From CALJDF01 sp038121105 (GTDB lineage: Bacteria; Pseudomonadota; Alphaproteobacteria; SHVP01), in contig JAYONB010000005.1 in NCBI GenBank assembly GCA_038121105.1, positions 196,435-260,434 on the forward strand: a stretch of DNA of 64,000 nucleotides, written 5' to 3'. Below the pieces are notes generated by a model. The model was not told the origin of the DNA and searched no databases. It saw only the letters and a program-made list of their open reading frames with translations. Shown here piece after piece: positions 1-8,644 of this stretch. Each line of letters opens with the position of its first letter. Positions within the stretch are counted from its first letter, which is position 1. The translations under genes and the position numbers were made by a program.

Positions 1-148
1 CTTCGGCCTTTTCGCGGGCACGTTTTTCCGAGGGCTTTTCGTAGAAGTTCCGGAGCTTCATTTCCCGGAAAATACCTTCGCGCTGCATCTTTTTCTTCAG
101 AGCGCGAAGCGCTTGATCAACGTTGTTGTCGCGGACGTGAACTTGCAA
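1..148 (-). CDS. rpsU: 30S ribosomal protein S21 (3' end beyond window)
   Basis: Small-subunit ribosomal protein S21, which helps 30S subunits select mRNA. The first 49 residues are in the window and match the family: VRDNNVDQALRALKKK, then REGIFREMKL and YEKPSEKRAREKA. The C-terminal basic tail lies past position 1. The start is a TTG at 146-148, because the family begins MQV and a GGAG sits six bases upstream. No ATG fits. It is divergent from def and the COQ9-family gene, an arrangement so common in alphaproteobacteria that the COQ9-like family was once named for it. Confidence 0.93.
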   Translation of the reverse strand, partial: MQVHVRDNNVDQALRALKKKMQREGIFREMKLRNFYEKPSEKRAREKAE

Positions 149-331
149 AGGGGTCTCCAAAATTTCTGTCGATGACGTCCGAAAGAAGGTCCCGAACGTT
201 CGAGGCGCGGTGGATACCATATGGAATTGCCGATGTACAGCCCGGCACGCCGTTCGAAAGAGCAGGAATGGCCTGTTTTTTCGCCGTTTTCGGGCCTTTA
301 CCGACCTATACGTGGTGGACCATGATGCGCC

Positions 332-892
332 ATGGCTATCCTAAAAATCGCGAAAATGGGGCATCCGGTGCTATTGCAACGTGCCGCCGAGATCGACGAC
401 CCGACCGCGCCGCCGGTCCAAGCCCTGATCGGCGATATGCTTGAAACCATGCTCGATGCCGACGGACTGGGTCTCGCGGCGCCGCAGGTTCACGTGCCCC
501 AACGTCTCGTGATTTTTCACGTTCCGAACGATGACGGCGATTTCGACGACCCGCGGGTCCTCATTAACCCGGTGATCACGCCGCAGTCTCCCGATCTCGT
601 CCTCGGCTGGGAGGGCTGCCTGTCTGTTCCCGGGCTTCGGGGCAATGTGCCGCGCTATCACGCGATCCGCTACACCGGCATCGACGCTCGAGGACGACCT
701 GTGGACGTTGTCGCGGAGGGAATGCATGCTCGGGTGGTTCAACACGAGTGTGACCACCTTGATGGTCGGTTATACCCGACCCGAATGACCGATCTGACGG
801 ACTTGATCTTCGAATCCGAGTGGCGCCACCACCTTCGCCATGATCAAGACCCTTCGGATCACGATGGCGACGAGGAAGCCGACGTTGACTGA
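332..892 (+). CDS. def: Peptide deformylase
   Basis: Removes the N-formyl group from nascent proteins; a cytoplasmic metalloenzyme. All three family motifs are present: GLGLAAPQ near residue 46, EGCLS near residue 94 (metal Cys) and QHECDH near residue 137 (two metal His and the catalytic Glu). The 186-residue length is normal with a short acidic C-terminal tail. The start MAILKIAKMGHPVL matches the usual N-terminus. The 3' end overlaps the next gene, so the two are probably co-transcribed. The usual partner fmt is not in the window. Confidence 0.95.
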   Translation: MAILKIAKMGHPVLLQRAAEIDDPTAPPVQALIGDMLETMLDADGLGLAAPQVHVPQRLVIFHVPNDDGDFDDPRVLINPVITPQSPDLVLGWEGCLSVPGLRGNVPRYHAIRYTGIDARGRPVDVVAEGMHARVVQHECDHLDGRLYPTRMTDLTDLIFESEWRHHLRHDQDPSDHDGDEEADVD

Positions 893-1523
893 TCAACGCC
901 AAAAAGACGCCCTGCTGAACGCGGTACTGGGGCATGTCCCGTTCGACGGCTGGTCCACTGCCGCGTTCGCCGCCGGCACAAAAGACCTCGATCTGACGGC
1001 CGAACGCGCACGCCTCCTGTTTCCGCGGGGCCTTGCCGATTTGGCGCAGTACTTTGGCGATTCGGTTGCGGCGCAGCTCGAGGCCGAACTTGAGGGATTG
1101 GCGGCGCGTGAACCTTCCATACGACGCAGGATCGCGCTCGGGGTTCGGCACCTGATCTTGCTGCTAGCGCCGCACCGCGAGGCCGTTCGCCGGCTGCCAC
1201 CGCCGCATAACCCTGCCGCCGCGCTCTACCGGATCACCGATGTGATTTGGCGCGCCGCCGGCGATCAGTCGACCGACTACAACTTCTACACCAAGCGGGG
1301 GCTTCTCGCGGGGGTTGTAACGGCAACCTATCTTTACTGGCTCGACGACGAATCCGACGACTTTGCCGATACCTGGGCTTTCCTCGATCGCCGGATCGAA
1401 GACGTCCTTCGCATTCAAATGATTCGTAGTCGACTGGAGAAGGCCGGCAAGCGTCTCGGCGTGCCGCTGGACGCATGGCGCAAATCGCCCCTCGGTCGGA
1501 TTATTCGGGCGCAGGCGCGATAG
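864..1523 (+). CDS. COQ9 family protein (rpsU-divergent family)
   Basis: About 219 residues resembling the COQ9 / TIGR02396 family. In mitochondria COQ9 is a lipid-binding accessory factor for ubiquinone hydroxylation by COQ7; the bacterial role is inferred from this. Recognisable stretches are DALLNAVLGHVPFDGW, a TetR-like helical region, and YRITDVIWRAAGDQSTDYNFYTKR followed by LAGVVTATYLYWL. Starting at ATG 864 puts the conserved region directly at the N-terminus; ATG 840 in the same frame is an alternative. Both overlap the end of def. Position next to divergent rpsU supports the call. Confidence 0.85.
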   Translation: MATRKPTLTDQRQKDALLNAVLGHVPFDGWSTAAFAAGTKDLDLTAERARLLFPRGLADLAQYFGDSVAAQLEAELEGLAAREPSIRRRIALGVRHLILLLAPHREAVRRLPPPHNPAAALYRITDVIWRAAGDQSTDYNFYTKRGLLAGVVTATYLYWLDDESDDFADTWAFLDRRIEDVLRIQMIRSRLEKAGKRLGVPLDAWRKSPLGRIIRAQAR

Positions 1524-2595
1524 GCGACAAGGTGGTCACGTGGCCCATCTTGCGGCCCGGACGCACTGCCGACTTGCCGTATAGATGAAGCTTGCTGAGC
1601 GGGTCGTCGAGCTGCGCGCGCCAGGCATCCGCCTCGTTGCCGATAAGATTGGTCATGACGGCATCGAACGCCCGTGCAGTGCTGCCAAAAGGAAGCCCGC
1701 AGATAGCGCGAATATGCTGTTCGAACTGATCCGTCGCGCACACATCGATCGTCCAGTGACCGGAATTGTGGACCCGCGGAGCGATCTCGTTCACTAGAAC
1801 GGACCCTTCTTTGGTTACGAACATTTCCACCGCCCCGACGCCGACGTAATTCAGCGCCGCGGCGAGCCGCTGGGCGATGTCTCTTGCCGTCTCCAGCGCG
1901 CCCCCGGCAATGCGGGCCGGCACGCGGCTCTCACGCAAAATCCCGTCGCGATGGGTGTTTTCGGGGACATCGAAAGTCGCCAACGCGCCGCTTCTGTCGC
2001 GCGCAAAGATCACCGATACCTCGACCGCGAAGTCGACGAATCCCTCCAAGATGCACTCGCCCGCCCCTAAGGTCATCCAGGCAGAATCGAGTTCGCTGGC
2101 GGAGCGCACCGTGCTTTGCCCCTTGCCGTCATAGCCCATCTGGCGGGTCTTCAAGATCCCCGGCAGTCCCGCTGTTTCGATGGCCACGTCGAAGTCCTCG
2201 GCAGACGAGATCGGCGCAAACGGCGCGGTCGGGATGCCCAGCGAGTTGCATAACTGTTTTTCGAGCAATCGGTCTTGGGTCACGACTAGCGCCTTAGCCG
2301 ATGGGCAGACCCCTACCGTTCGCTGAAGGGTTTCGACCGTGCCGGCGGGAATGTTTTCGAACTCGAAGGTGGCGACATCGACGGCGCTGGCGAAGGCCCC
2401 AAGCGCCGCGGCGTCGTCATAGGCGGCGACGGTGGTGTTCGACGCGACCAAAGAGGCCGGTGAATCGGGTTCCGGGCAATAAACGTGGGTCCGATAGCCA
2501 AGATGAGCGGCGGCGAGGCACAGCATACGACCCAGCTGTCCGCCGCCCAGGATACCGATCGTGGCGCCGGGCGGGATCGGTTCGAAGGTTGCCAC
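1501..2595 (-). CDS. purK: N5-carboxyaminoimidazole ribonucleotide synthase
   Basis: ATP-grasp enzyme that carboxylates AIR to N5-CAIR in purine synthesis. It has an N-terminal dinucleotide-like loop GGGQLGRML (residues about 16-24), the ATP-grasp core with ILKTRQMGYDGKGQ and the C-terminal metal/ATP region VNEIAPRVHNSGHWT. The 364-residue length is typical. It starts at GTG 2593-2595, directly abutting the purE stop codon, so purE-purK is a tight operon with likely translational coupling. Its 3' end overlaps the convergent COQ9-family gene by 23 bases. Confidence 0.95.
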   Translation of the reverse strand: MATFEPIPPGATIGILGGGQLGRMLCLAAAHLGYRTHVYCPEPDSPASLVASNTTVAAYDDAAALGAFASAVDVATFEFENIPAGTVETLQRTVGVCPSAKALVVTQDRLLEKQLCNSLGIPTAPFAPISSAEDFDVAIETAGLPGILKTRQMGYDGKGQSTVRSASELDSAWMTLGAGECILEGFVDFAVEVSVIFARDRSGALATFDVPENTHRDGILRESRVPARIAGGALETARDIAQRLAAALNYVGVGAVEMFVTKEGSVLVNEIAPRVHNSGHWTIDVCATDQFEQHIRAICGLPFGSTARAFDAVMTNLIGNEADAWRAQLDDPLSKLHLYGKSAVRPGRKMGHVTTLSPIAPAPE

Positions 2596-3087
2596 TTAAT
2601 TCCTGTCGGGCGTTTCCGCCACGGCGTTGGTTTGGTCTTCGCGCCAGCTCTTCAATGCGGTCTTGACGGCCTCGTCGTTCAGCGCAACCACCGCCGCGGC
2701 CAACAACGCGGCATTGATCGCGCCAGGTCGGCCGATCGCCAATGTGCCCACCGGAATGCCCGGCGGCATCTGAACGATCGACAGAAGGCTATCCATGCCG
2801 CTCAGTGCCTTGCTTTCGACAGGGACGCCGAAAACCGGCAATAGCGTCATCGAGGCGCTCATGCCGGGCAGATGGGCGGCGCCCCCAGCCCCGGCGATGA
2901 TCGCCACCAATCCCCGTGATTCGGCCTCGCGTGCATAGTCCACCATGCGTTGCGGCGTCCTGTGGGCCGAGACAATGCGGACCTCGTGCGCCACGCCAAG
3001 GGCTTCCAGGGTCTCCACGCAGTGGCGCATGGTCTCCCAATCGGACTGACTGCCCATAATGACGCCGACTTTTGGGGCCCCTGCCAT
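2596..3087 (-). CDS. purE: N5-CAIR mutase, catalytic subunit
   Basis: Class I PurE, which converts N5-CAIR to CAIR and partners PurK. Visible motifs are GSQSDWETM at the N-terminus, SAHRTPQRM near residue 41 (active-site His) and GAGGAAHLPGM near residue 66. Its 163 residues are typical. ATG 3087 lies behind a purine-rich GAGGAGTGAACC-like ribosome-binding stretch. It is the first gene of the purEK pair; the promoter should be in 3088-3276, shared back to back with the GGDEF gene. Confidence 0.96.
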   Translation of the reverse strand: MAGAPKVGVIMGSQSDWETMRHCVETLEALGVAHEVRIVSAHRTPQRMVDYAREAESRGLVAIIAGAGGAAHLPGMSASMTLLPVFGVPVESKALSGMDSLLSIVQMPPGIPVGTLAIGRPGAINAALLAAAVVALNDEAVKTALKSWREDQTNAVAETPDRN

Positions 3088-3276
3088 GGTGGTTCACTCC
3101 TCGGAAAGCGGCGGATTATAGGGATGTCGGCAACGTGTTCAAACTGATCGGGGGCGCGGTAACCCGCTGTTAACCATGACCGGGTCTAATCATGAGGCCC
3201 CTAAAACTGGCTGATTCTCTATCCAGGTCGCCTGTGGTAGGGTGCGCGCCAAGAAGGCCGATATTCTGTTAGTTGT

Positions 3277-4038
3277 ATGAAAATAACGCCGACCGGTCCT
3301 GTGGGGACGACACCGGTTCGCCGCGCCAGACGAACATCCGGCGTGACGAAGGCCTCGTCTGTTCAGGCCGCCGACGCCTATTCCTCCACCTCGGCGCCGC
3401 GCGAAATCGACGACAACGTTTCGGTCATGGGGATTCCGCAGGCCGAGATTACGCCCAAGGTTCGCGACGCCCTCATGAACCTCATGGCCGAGGTCGAGCA
3501 AATGCGGCGCGAGCTGCATATCGCCCGCGAAAGATTGGCCAATCTCGAACGCCTTGCCGATCGCGACCCATTGATTCCGATCGCCAACCGGCGCGCCTTC
3601 GTGCGTGAAATGACTCGCAATATGTCGCTCGCCGAACGGTATGGCACGCCGTCTTCGGTGGTTTATATCGACGTCAACGATTTCAAAGAGATCAACGACA
3701 CGCACGGGCACTCAGCCGGCGACGAGGCGCTCAAGCATGTTGCCGACATTCTACTCTCCAGCGTTCGTGAATCGGACATTGTGGGCCGGTTAGGCGGTGA
3801 CGAATTCGGGGTCATTCTGGATCGTACCGACCAATCGATGGCGCGAGAAAAAGCCGACGGCCTCGCTCATCAGATCATGCAAACGCCGATGAACTATCAA
3901 GGTCGTCCTGTTGCCGTTCACGTAGCGGTGGGCGTCTACACCTTTACCGGAACTGAAGATGTCGGTCATGCGCTCGCGGCGGCGGATCGCGACATGTATG
4001 CGCAGAAAAAACGGATGAAATCCGACGGTGCCGCTTAG
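3277..4038 (+). CDS. GGDEF diguanylate cyclase
   Basis: Predicted to make cyclic di-GMP from two GTP. The 253-residue protein has a low-complexity N-terminus without a membrane span, a short coiled coil (about residues 65-95) and a complete GGDEF domain. The active site is intact: LGGDEFGVIL. The product-inhibition I-site RxxD (RESD) lies exactly five residues before GGDEF, as in feedback-controlled cyclases. Substrate-binding DVNDFKEINDTHGHSAGDEA is also present. No sensory domain is recognisable, so input may come through protein contacts of the coiled coil. It is divergent from purE. Confidence 0.93.
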   Translation: MKITPTGPVGTTPVRRARRTSGVTKASSVQAADAYSSTSAPREIDDNVSVMGIPQAEITPKVRDALMNLMAEVEQMRRELHIARERLANLERLADRDPLIPIANRRAFVREMTRNMSLAERYGTPSSVVYIDVNDFKEINDTHGHSAGDEALKHVADILLSSVRESDIVGRLGGDEFGVILDRTDQSMAREKADGLAHQIMQTPMNYQGRPVAVHVAVGVYTFTGTEDVGHALAAADRDMYAQKKRMKSDGAA

Positions 4039-4232
4039 GCAATAATGTCCGGGTAAAGCTGGTCTTCCAGCGCCGTGATCTGGTCTTTGAGAATAAGCTT
4101 CCGCTTCTTCAATCTTTGCAGCTTCAGCGTGTCGTACGGTTGCCGTTCCAGCAGCGACTCCAGCGCGGAATCGAGGTCGCTATGCTCGGTACGCAAGGCG
4201 ACAAGTTTCTCCTCAAGCAATCCTTCAGCCAT
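4035..4232 (-). CDS. YdcH/DUF465-type small coiled-coil protein
   Basis: A 65-residue, highly charged helical protein of the DUF465 (PF04325) type. It has an N-terminal helix LRTEHSDLDSALESL, a turn and a second helix LKLQRLKKRKLILKDQI. The function of the family is unknown. The longer frame to 4661 is not supported, because the residues upstream of ATG 4232 are Arg/Pro-rich noise antisense to the next gene. ATG 4247 is an alternative start. It overlaps the GGDEF stop by four bases, converging on it. Confidence 0.8.
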   Translation of the reverse strand: MAEGLLEEKLVALRTEHSDLDSALESLLERQPYDTLKLQRLKKRKLILKDQITALEDQLYPDIIA

Positions 4233-4261
4233 GCGACATTTTACCATGTCGTTCGGAAAAG

Positions 4262-4759
4262 TTGTCCATGTCTGATACCGAGCCGCTCTGGGACTTTGCC
4301 GTGCGGGTCTATGCCCGTGCCGGCGTCGAAAACACCTGCCTCGCACTGCAGGACGACTGGCATGCAGACGTTCCGGTCGTCTTCTATCTGTTGTGGGCGG
4401 GCCTGCAGGGCCGGCGCCTATCGACCGCAGACATCGAAGCGACGGTCGCCCGGGTCGAGGCATGGCAAACCCGCGTGGTCGGGCCGATCCGGCAATTGCG
4501 TCGGGCCTTGCGGGCGGCGGGCGATATGGCCTCGGCGTTGGTTGGGGACATGAAGGCCGTCCGCGATGAGCTGAAGCAGGTCGAACTCTATGCGGAACGT
4601 CGCGAATTAGAATTCCTCTCATCGATAACGGTTGGCAGTCGCGGTGAACCCGGCGAAACAACGACGAAGGCCAACCTCATCACCTACCTGGATTTTCTCG
4701 GCGTGCCCGCCGACTTGCTGGAGGCCCATCTGCATTTGGTTGACGCTGCGACCGACTAA
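4262..4759 (+). CDS. TIGR02444 family protein
   Basis: A 165-residue cytoplasmic protein matching the TIGR02444 / DUF2390 pattern: an N-terminal LWDFAVRVYARAGVENTCLALQ, then DVPVVFYLLWAG, and an amphipathic helical C-terminal half with VVGPIRQLRRALR. No catalytic motif can be seen, and the family has no established function. It starts at ATG 4262, 29 bases from the divergent DUF465 gene, so both must share a very compact promoter region. Confidence 0.75.
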   Translation: MSMSDTEPLWDFAVRVYARAGVENTCLALQDDWHADVPVVFYLLWAGLQGRRLSTADIEATVARVEAWQTRVVGPIRQLRRALRAAGDMASALVGDMKAVRDELKQVELYAERRELEFLSSITVGSRGEPGETTTKANLITYLDFLGVPADLLEAHLHLVDAATD

Positions 4760-4826
4760 CGTGCCCGAAAAGGTTCTTAATCGGGGAGCATTCCGTTATC
4801 ATTTTCTTGATCCAACGGAGGTGCAC

Positions 4827-5006
4827 ATGAACGATTTGGCAGCGGTTGATCTCGATGGACTGAAGGCCAAACACCACGAACTAGATGCCGTCATCTGGAA
4901 GGAAGAGCAGCGACCCGTCCCGGACGAGGCGCGGATCGCGATCCTTAAAAAGGAAAAGCTCCACCTCAAAGATCGCATCGCGCTCTTAGAGAAAGAAGAC
5001 GCCTAA
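4827..5006 (+). CDS. Second YdcH/DUF465-type small protein
   Basis: A 59-residue helical protein with the DUF465 pattern: LKAKHHELDAVIWKEEQRP, then IAILKKEKLHLKDRIALLE. It is a paralogue of the protein at 4035-4232. ATG 4827 is supported by a strong GGAGG centred about nine bases upstream. Longer in-frame starts would lie inside the TIGR02444 gene and lack such a site. The 3' end overlaps the convergent acyl-CoA synthetase by four bases. Confidence 0.82.
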   Translation: MNDLAAVDLDGLKAKHHELDAVIWKEEQRPVPDEARIAILKKEKLHLKDRIALLEKEDA

Positions 5007-6634
5007 AGATTGCGGGCGATTTCCCGCAACTTGAACTTTTGAATCTTCCCGGTCGACGTCTTCGGTAGATCCGTAAAGACGACGGTTTTTGGCGCTTTGA
5101 AGTGCGCCATGCGATCGCGGCAGAAATCGATGATTTCCTGCTCCGTCGCCGATTGACTTGGCCGCAACGCAACGAAGGCGCAGGGCGTCTCGCCCCACTT
5201 TTCATCCGGTCGCGCGACCACGGCGGCTTCTTGCACCGCCGGGTGTCCGTAGATGGCGTTCTCGACTTCGATGGTCGAAATGTTCTCGCCGCCCGAAATG
5301 ATGATGTCTTTCGAACGATCTTTCAGTTCGAGATAGCCGTCTTCGTGCATCACGCCGAGGTCGCCGGAATGAAACCATCCGCCGCGGAACGCCTCTTCGG
5401 TTGCGGTGGGGTTCTTGAGATAGCCCTTCATCACGACATTGCCGCGAAAAAATACCTCGCCCAAGGTTTCGCCGTCCGAGGGGACCGGCACAAGCGTTTC
5501 GGGGTCCGCCACCATGGTGTCTTCGAGGACTTGATAGGGCACGCCTTGACGCGATTTCATTGCGGCGCGTTCCTCCAACGTCAGCGCATCCCACTCGGTG
5601 TGCCATTCGCTGACCACGGCGGGTCCGTAGGTTTCCGTCAAACCGTAGAGATGCGTTACGTGGAAGCCCGATTCTTCCATTTTGCCGATCACCGCGGCCG
5701 GGGGCGGCGCGGCAGCTGTCGCTATTTCGATGGTGCGCCCGAATCCCGGATGAACCGCCGCGGCAGAAGCAATCATGTTCATCACGATCGGGGCGCCACA
5801 TAGATGGGTAACACCGTGTTTGCCGATCGCATCGAAAATCGCGTCGGCTTCGACCCGGCGCAGGCATACATGGGTCCCGACATTGATGCTCAGCGACCAG
5901 GTGAAACACCATCCGTTGCAATGAAACATCGGCAGCGTCCACAAATAGACCGGGTGCGCCGGCATGTTCCAGGCCAGCGTGTTCCCTGTCGCCAGCAGAT
6001 AAGCGCCACGATGGTGGTAGACCACCCCCTTGGGATTGCCAGTCGTGCCCGAGGTGTAGTTGAGCGAGATCGCATCCCACTCATCCGCCGGCAAGGACCA
6101 AGAAAACTCCGGATCGCCGGTGGCGATAAACGTTTCGTAATCGGTGTTGCCGATAAGGTCGCCACCCACAGCCAGTGCGTCGTCGATATCGATTACCAAG
6201 GGTTTGACGGCCGCCTGCGCCAGCGCATCTTTGATTGTCGGACTGAACTCGCGATCGGTAAGCAGGACCTTGGCCTCGCCATGGTCGAGCGTGAAGGCGA
6301 TCATCGGTGCATCGAGCCGCACATTGAGCGTGTTCAGCACCGCACCGATCATCGGCACGCCGTAATGTGCTTCCAGCATTGCGGGTGCATTGGGCGACAT
6401 GATGGCGACCGTATCGCCTTTGCCGATTCCGGCGCGTTCGAGCGCGCTGCCCAATTGCCGACACCGCCGGTAGAAGTCGCGATAGGTCGTGCGTTGGTCA
6501 CCGTGGACAATCGCAATGTGGTCGGGAAAGACGGTTGCGGCGCGGCGCAGGAACGACAGCGGACTCAAGGGCGTGTAGTTCGCCGCGTTGCGGTCGAGTC
6601 CCGTGTCGTATTTGTTTTGCGTCATATCGGACAT
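5003..6634 (-). CDS. Acyl-CoA synthetase (AMP-forming, AlkK/FadD-like)
   Basis: Adenylate-forming ligase that activates a fatty or aryl acid to its CoA thioester. Motifs in order: YTSGTTGNPKG (AMP/ATP loop, about residue 193), YGLTETYGP (about residue 334), GDLGVMHEDGYLELKDRSKD with GGENIS (hinge), and the catalytic-lysine region KTSTGKIQKFK near the C-terminus. The length of 543 and the stretch LPMFHCNGWCFTW point to the medium/long-chain AlkK-like group. The exact substrate cannot be read from sequence. It is divergent from the prpE-like gene, which suggests shared fatty-acid or propionate catabolism. Confidence 0.88.
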   Translation of the reverse strand: MSDMTQNKYDTGLDRNAANYTPLSPLSFLRRAATVFPDHIAIVHGDQRTTYRDFYRRCRQLGSALERAGIGKGDTVAIMSPNAPAMLEAHYGVPMIGAVLNTLNVRLDAPMIAFTLDHGEAKVLLTDREFSPTIKDALAQAAVKPLVIDIDDALAVGGDLIGNTDYETFIATGDPEFSWSLPADEWDAISLNYTSGTTGNPKGVVYHHRGAYLLATGNTLAWNMPAHPVYLWTLPMFHCNGWCFTWSLSINVGTHVCLRRVEADAIFDAIGKHGVTHLCGAPIVMNMIASAAAVHPGFGRTIEIATAAAPPPAAVIGKMEESGFHVTHLYGLTETYGPAVVSEWHTEWDALTLEERAAMKSRQGVPYQVLEDTMVADPETLVPVPSDGETLGEVFFRGNVVMKGYLKNPTATEEAFRGGWFHSGDLGVMHEDGYLELKDRSKDIIISGGENISTIEVENAIYGHPAVQEAAVVARPDEKWGETPCAFVALRPSQSATEQEIIDFCRDRMAHFKAPKTVVFTDLPKTSTGKIQKFKLREIARNL

Positions 6635-6747
6635 GTTTCCACCCTATCGGTCGGGAACACTAGTGATCTGTGGTTTCGCGATCAACGTCGCAGCGTTGCC
6701 AAATCCACCGCCAGCCACGATCATGCGGCGCGAAGATAGGGAGCGAC

Positions 6748-8643
6748 ATGACAACCAATTATCCCCAGATTTATGCGGCGTGGCGCGCCGACCCGGAGGG
6801 CTATTGGGCCGAGCAGGCCGAGGCAATCGATTGGTACAAGACGTGGGATCGTGTCCTAGACGACGACAACCCGCCTTTCTACCGCTGGTTTCCCGGCGGC
6901 TTGGTCAATACCTGCCACAATGCCGTCGATCGCCATGTGGACGCAGGCCGCGGCGACCAATTGGCGCTCATTCACGATTCGCCGATTACGGGCTCGGTCG
7001 CCAAGCTGACCTATCGCGACCTGCGTGATCGGGTGGCGCGCTTCGCCGGCGCCCTGGTTTCGCTCGGCGTTGCCAAGGGCGACCGGGTCATCATCTACAT
7101 GCCGGCCGTCCCGGAGGCCGTCGTCGCCATGCTGGCTTGCGCTCGCATTGGGGCGGTTCACTCCGTTGTGTTTGGCGGTTTTGCGGCCAAAGAACTGGCC
7201 ACTCGCATTGACGATTGCACCCCGAAAGTCATCGTGTCCGCCAGTTGCGGGATCGAGCCAAACCGCGTCGTTGCCTACAAGCCTTTGCTCGACGAAGCGG
7301 TACGGTTGGCCGCTCACGAGCCGACCAATGTGGTGGTCTTCCAGCGCGAACAGTGCGTCGCGTCGATGCAAGCCGGTCGCGATCTCGATTGGGCCGAGTT
7401 GATGGCCAAGGCATCTGCAGTGGATTGCGTGCCGGTGGGGGCCAACGATCCGCTCTATATCCTCTACACGTCGGGCTCGACCGGGCGGCCCAAAGGCGTA
7501 GTGCGCGACAACGCCGGCCACATGGTGGCGCTGAAGTGGAGCATGTCGGGGGTTTACGGGGTCGCGCCGGGCGAATGTTTTTGGGCCGCGTCCGATGTCG
7601 GATGGGTCGTCGGCCATTCCTACATCGTTTATGCGCCGTTGTTGCATGGGTGCACGACGATCTTGTTCGAGGGCAAACCTGTCGGCACCCCGGACGCCGG
7701 TGTCTACTGGCGGGTCATATCCGAACACAAAGTCGCAGCGCTGTTCACCGCGCCGACATCGTTTCGCGCCATTCGTCGCGAAGACCCGGACGGTGCGTTG
7801 ATCCAAGACTACGATCTGTCGGGGTTTCGAACACTGTTTCTCGCCGGCGAGCGAGCTGACCCGGACACCGTCCAATGGGCCGAGCAAAAGCTCAAGAAAC
7901 CGGTCATCGATCATTGGTGGCAGACCGAAACCGCGTGGGCCATGGCGGCCAACTGCGTCGGCCTCGGCACCCTTCCGGTGAAATACGGATCCCCGACCAA
8001 GCCGACCCCCGGCAATGACATCGACATTCTCGGCCCGGACGGAACTCCCGTGCCGGCGGGAACGGACGGTGCCATCGCGGTCAAGCTCCCGTTGCCGCCG
8101 GCGAGTTTGTTGACCCTGTGGAAGAACGACGAAGGTTTTCTCAACGCCTACATGCGAAAGTTCCCGGGCTACTACGAAACGGGCGATGCCGGGCACTTTG
8201 ACGAGGACGGCTACCTCTACATCATGAGCCGGACCGACGATGTGATTAACGTGGCCGGGCACCGGCTCTCGACAGGCGCGATCGAAGAGGTCGTGGCGAC
8301 CCATCCGGACGTTGCCGAGTGCGCCGTGATCGGAATCAAGGATTCGTTGAAAGGCCAGATCCCGATCGGATTTCTCGTCCTCAATGCCGGTGCGGGAATT
8401 GCGCCCGAGGACCTGTCGGCGGCCGTCGTTCAAGAGGTACGGAACAAGATCGGTCCCGTCGCTGCGTTCAAAACGGCGCTGGTCGTCAGCCAATTACCCA
8501 AGACCCGAAGCGGCAAGATCCTCCGCGGCACCATGCGAAGGATCGCCGATCGGGAAGATTGGGCGATGCCGGCGACGATCGAGGATCCGGCGACGTTGGA
8601 GACGATTGCGGCGGCGCTGCGCAGCGCCGGCTTCGACCTCTAG
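6748..8643 (+). CDS. prpE: Propionate--CoA ligase
   Basis: Activates propionate (possibly also acetate) to the CoA ester through an acyl-adenylate. The 631-residue length and an N-terminal ACS domain (YPQIYAAWRADPEGYWAEQA) fit the PrpE branch. Motifs: YTSGSTGRPKG, DHWWQTETAW, GDAGHFDEDGYLYIMSRTDD with AGHRLSTG, and KTRSGKILRGTMR, whose lysine is the acetylation-regulated catalytic residue in this family. ATG 6748 is chosen for its AGGGAG site; the upstream in-frame extension to 6670 has no family similarity. It ends one base from the convergent trcR stop codon. Confidence 0.9.
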   Translation: MTTNYPQIYAAWRADPEGYWAEQAEAIDWYKTWDRVLDDDNPPFYRWFPGGLVNTCHNAVDRHVDAGRGDQLALIHDSPITGSVAKLTYRDLRDRVARFAGALVSLGVAKGDRVIIYMPAVPEAVVAMLACARIGAVHSVVFGGFAAKELATRIDDCTPKVIVSASCGIEPNRVVAYKPLLDEAVRLAAHEPTNVVVFQREQCVASMQAGRDLDWAELMAKASAVDCVPVGANDPLYILYTSGSTGRPKGVVRDNAGHMVALKWSMSGVYGVAPGECFWAASDVGWVVGHSYIVYAPLLHGCTTILFEGKPVGTPDAGVYWRVISEHKVAALFTAPTSFRAIRREDPDGALIQDYDLSGFRTLFLAGERADPDTVQWAEQKLKKPVIDHWWQTETAWAMAANCVGLGTLPVKYGSPTKPTPGNDIDILGPDGTPVPAGTDGAIAVKLPLPPASLLTLWKNDEGFLNAYMRKFPGYYETGDAGHFDEDGYLYIMSRTDDVINVAGHRLSTGAIEEVVATHPDVAECAVIGIKDSLKGQIPIGFLVLNAGAGIAPEDLSAAVVQEVRNKIGPVAAFKTALVVSQLPKTRSGKILRGTMRRIADREDWAMPATIEDPATLETIAAALRSAGFDL

Positions 8644-8644
8644 C

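Noticed and set aside
172..444. 90-codon plus-strand frame between rpsU and def
   Set aside because: It overlaps def out of frame, has no ribosome site and no recognisable fold.
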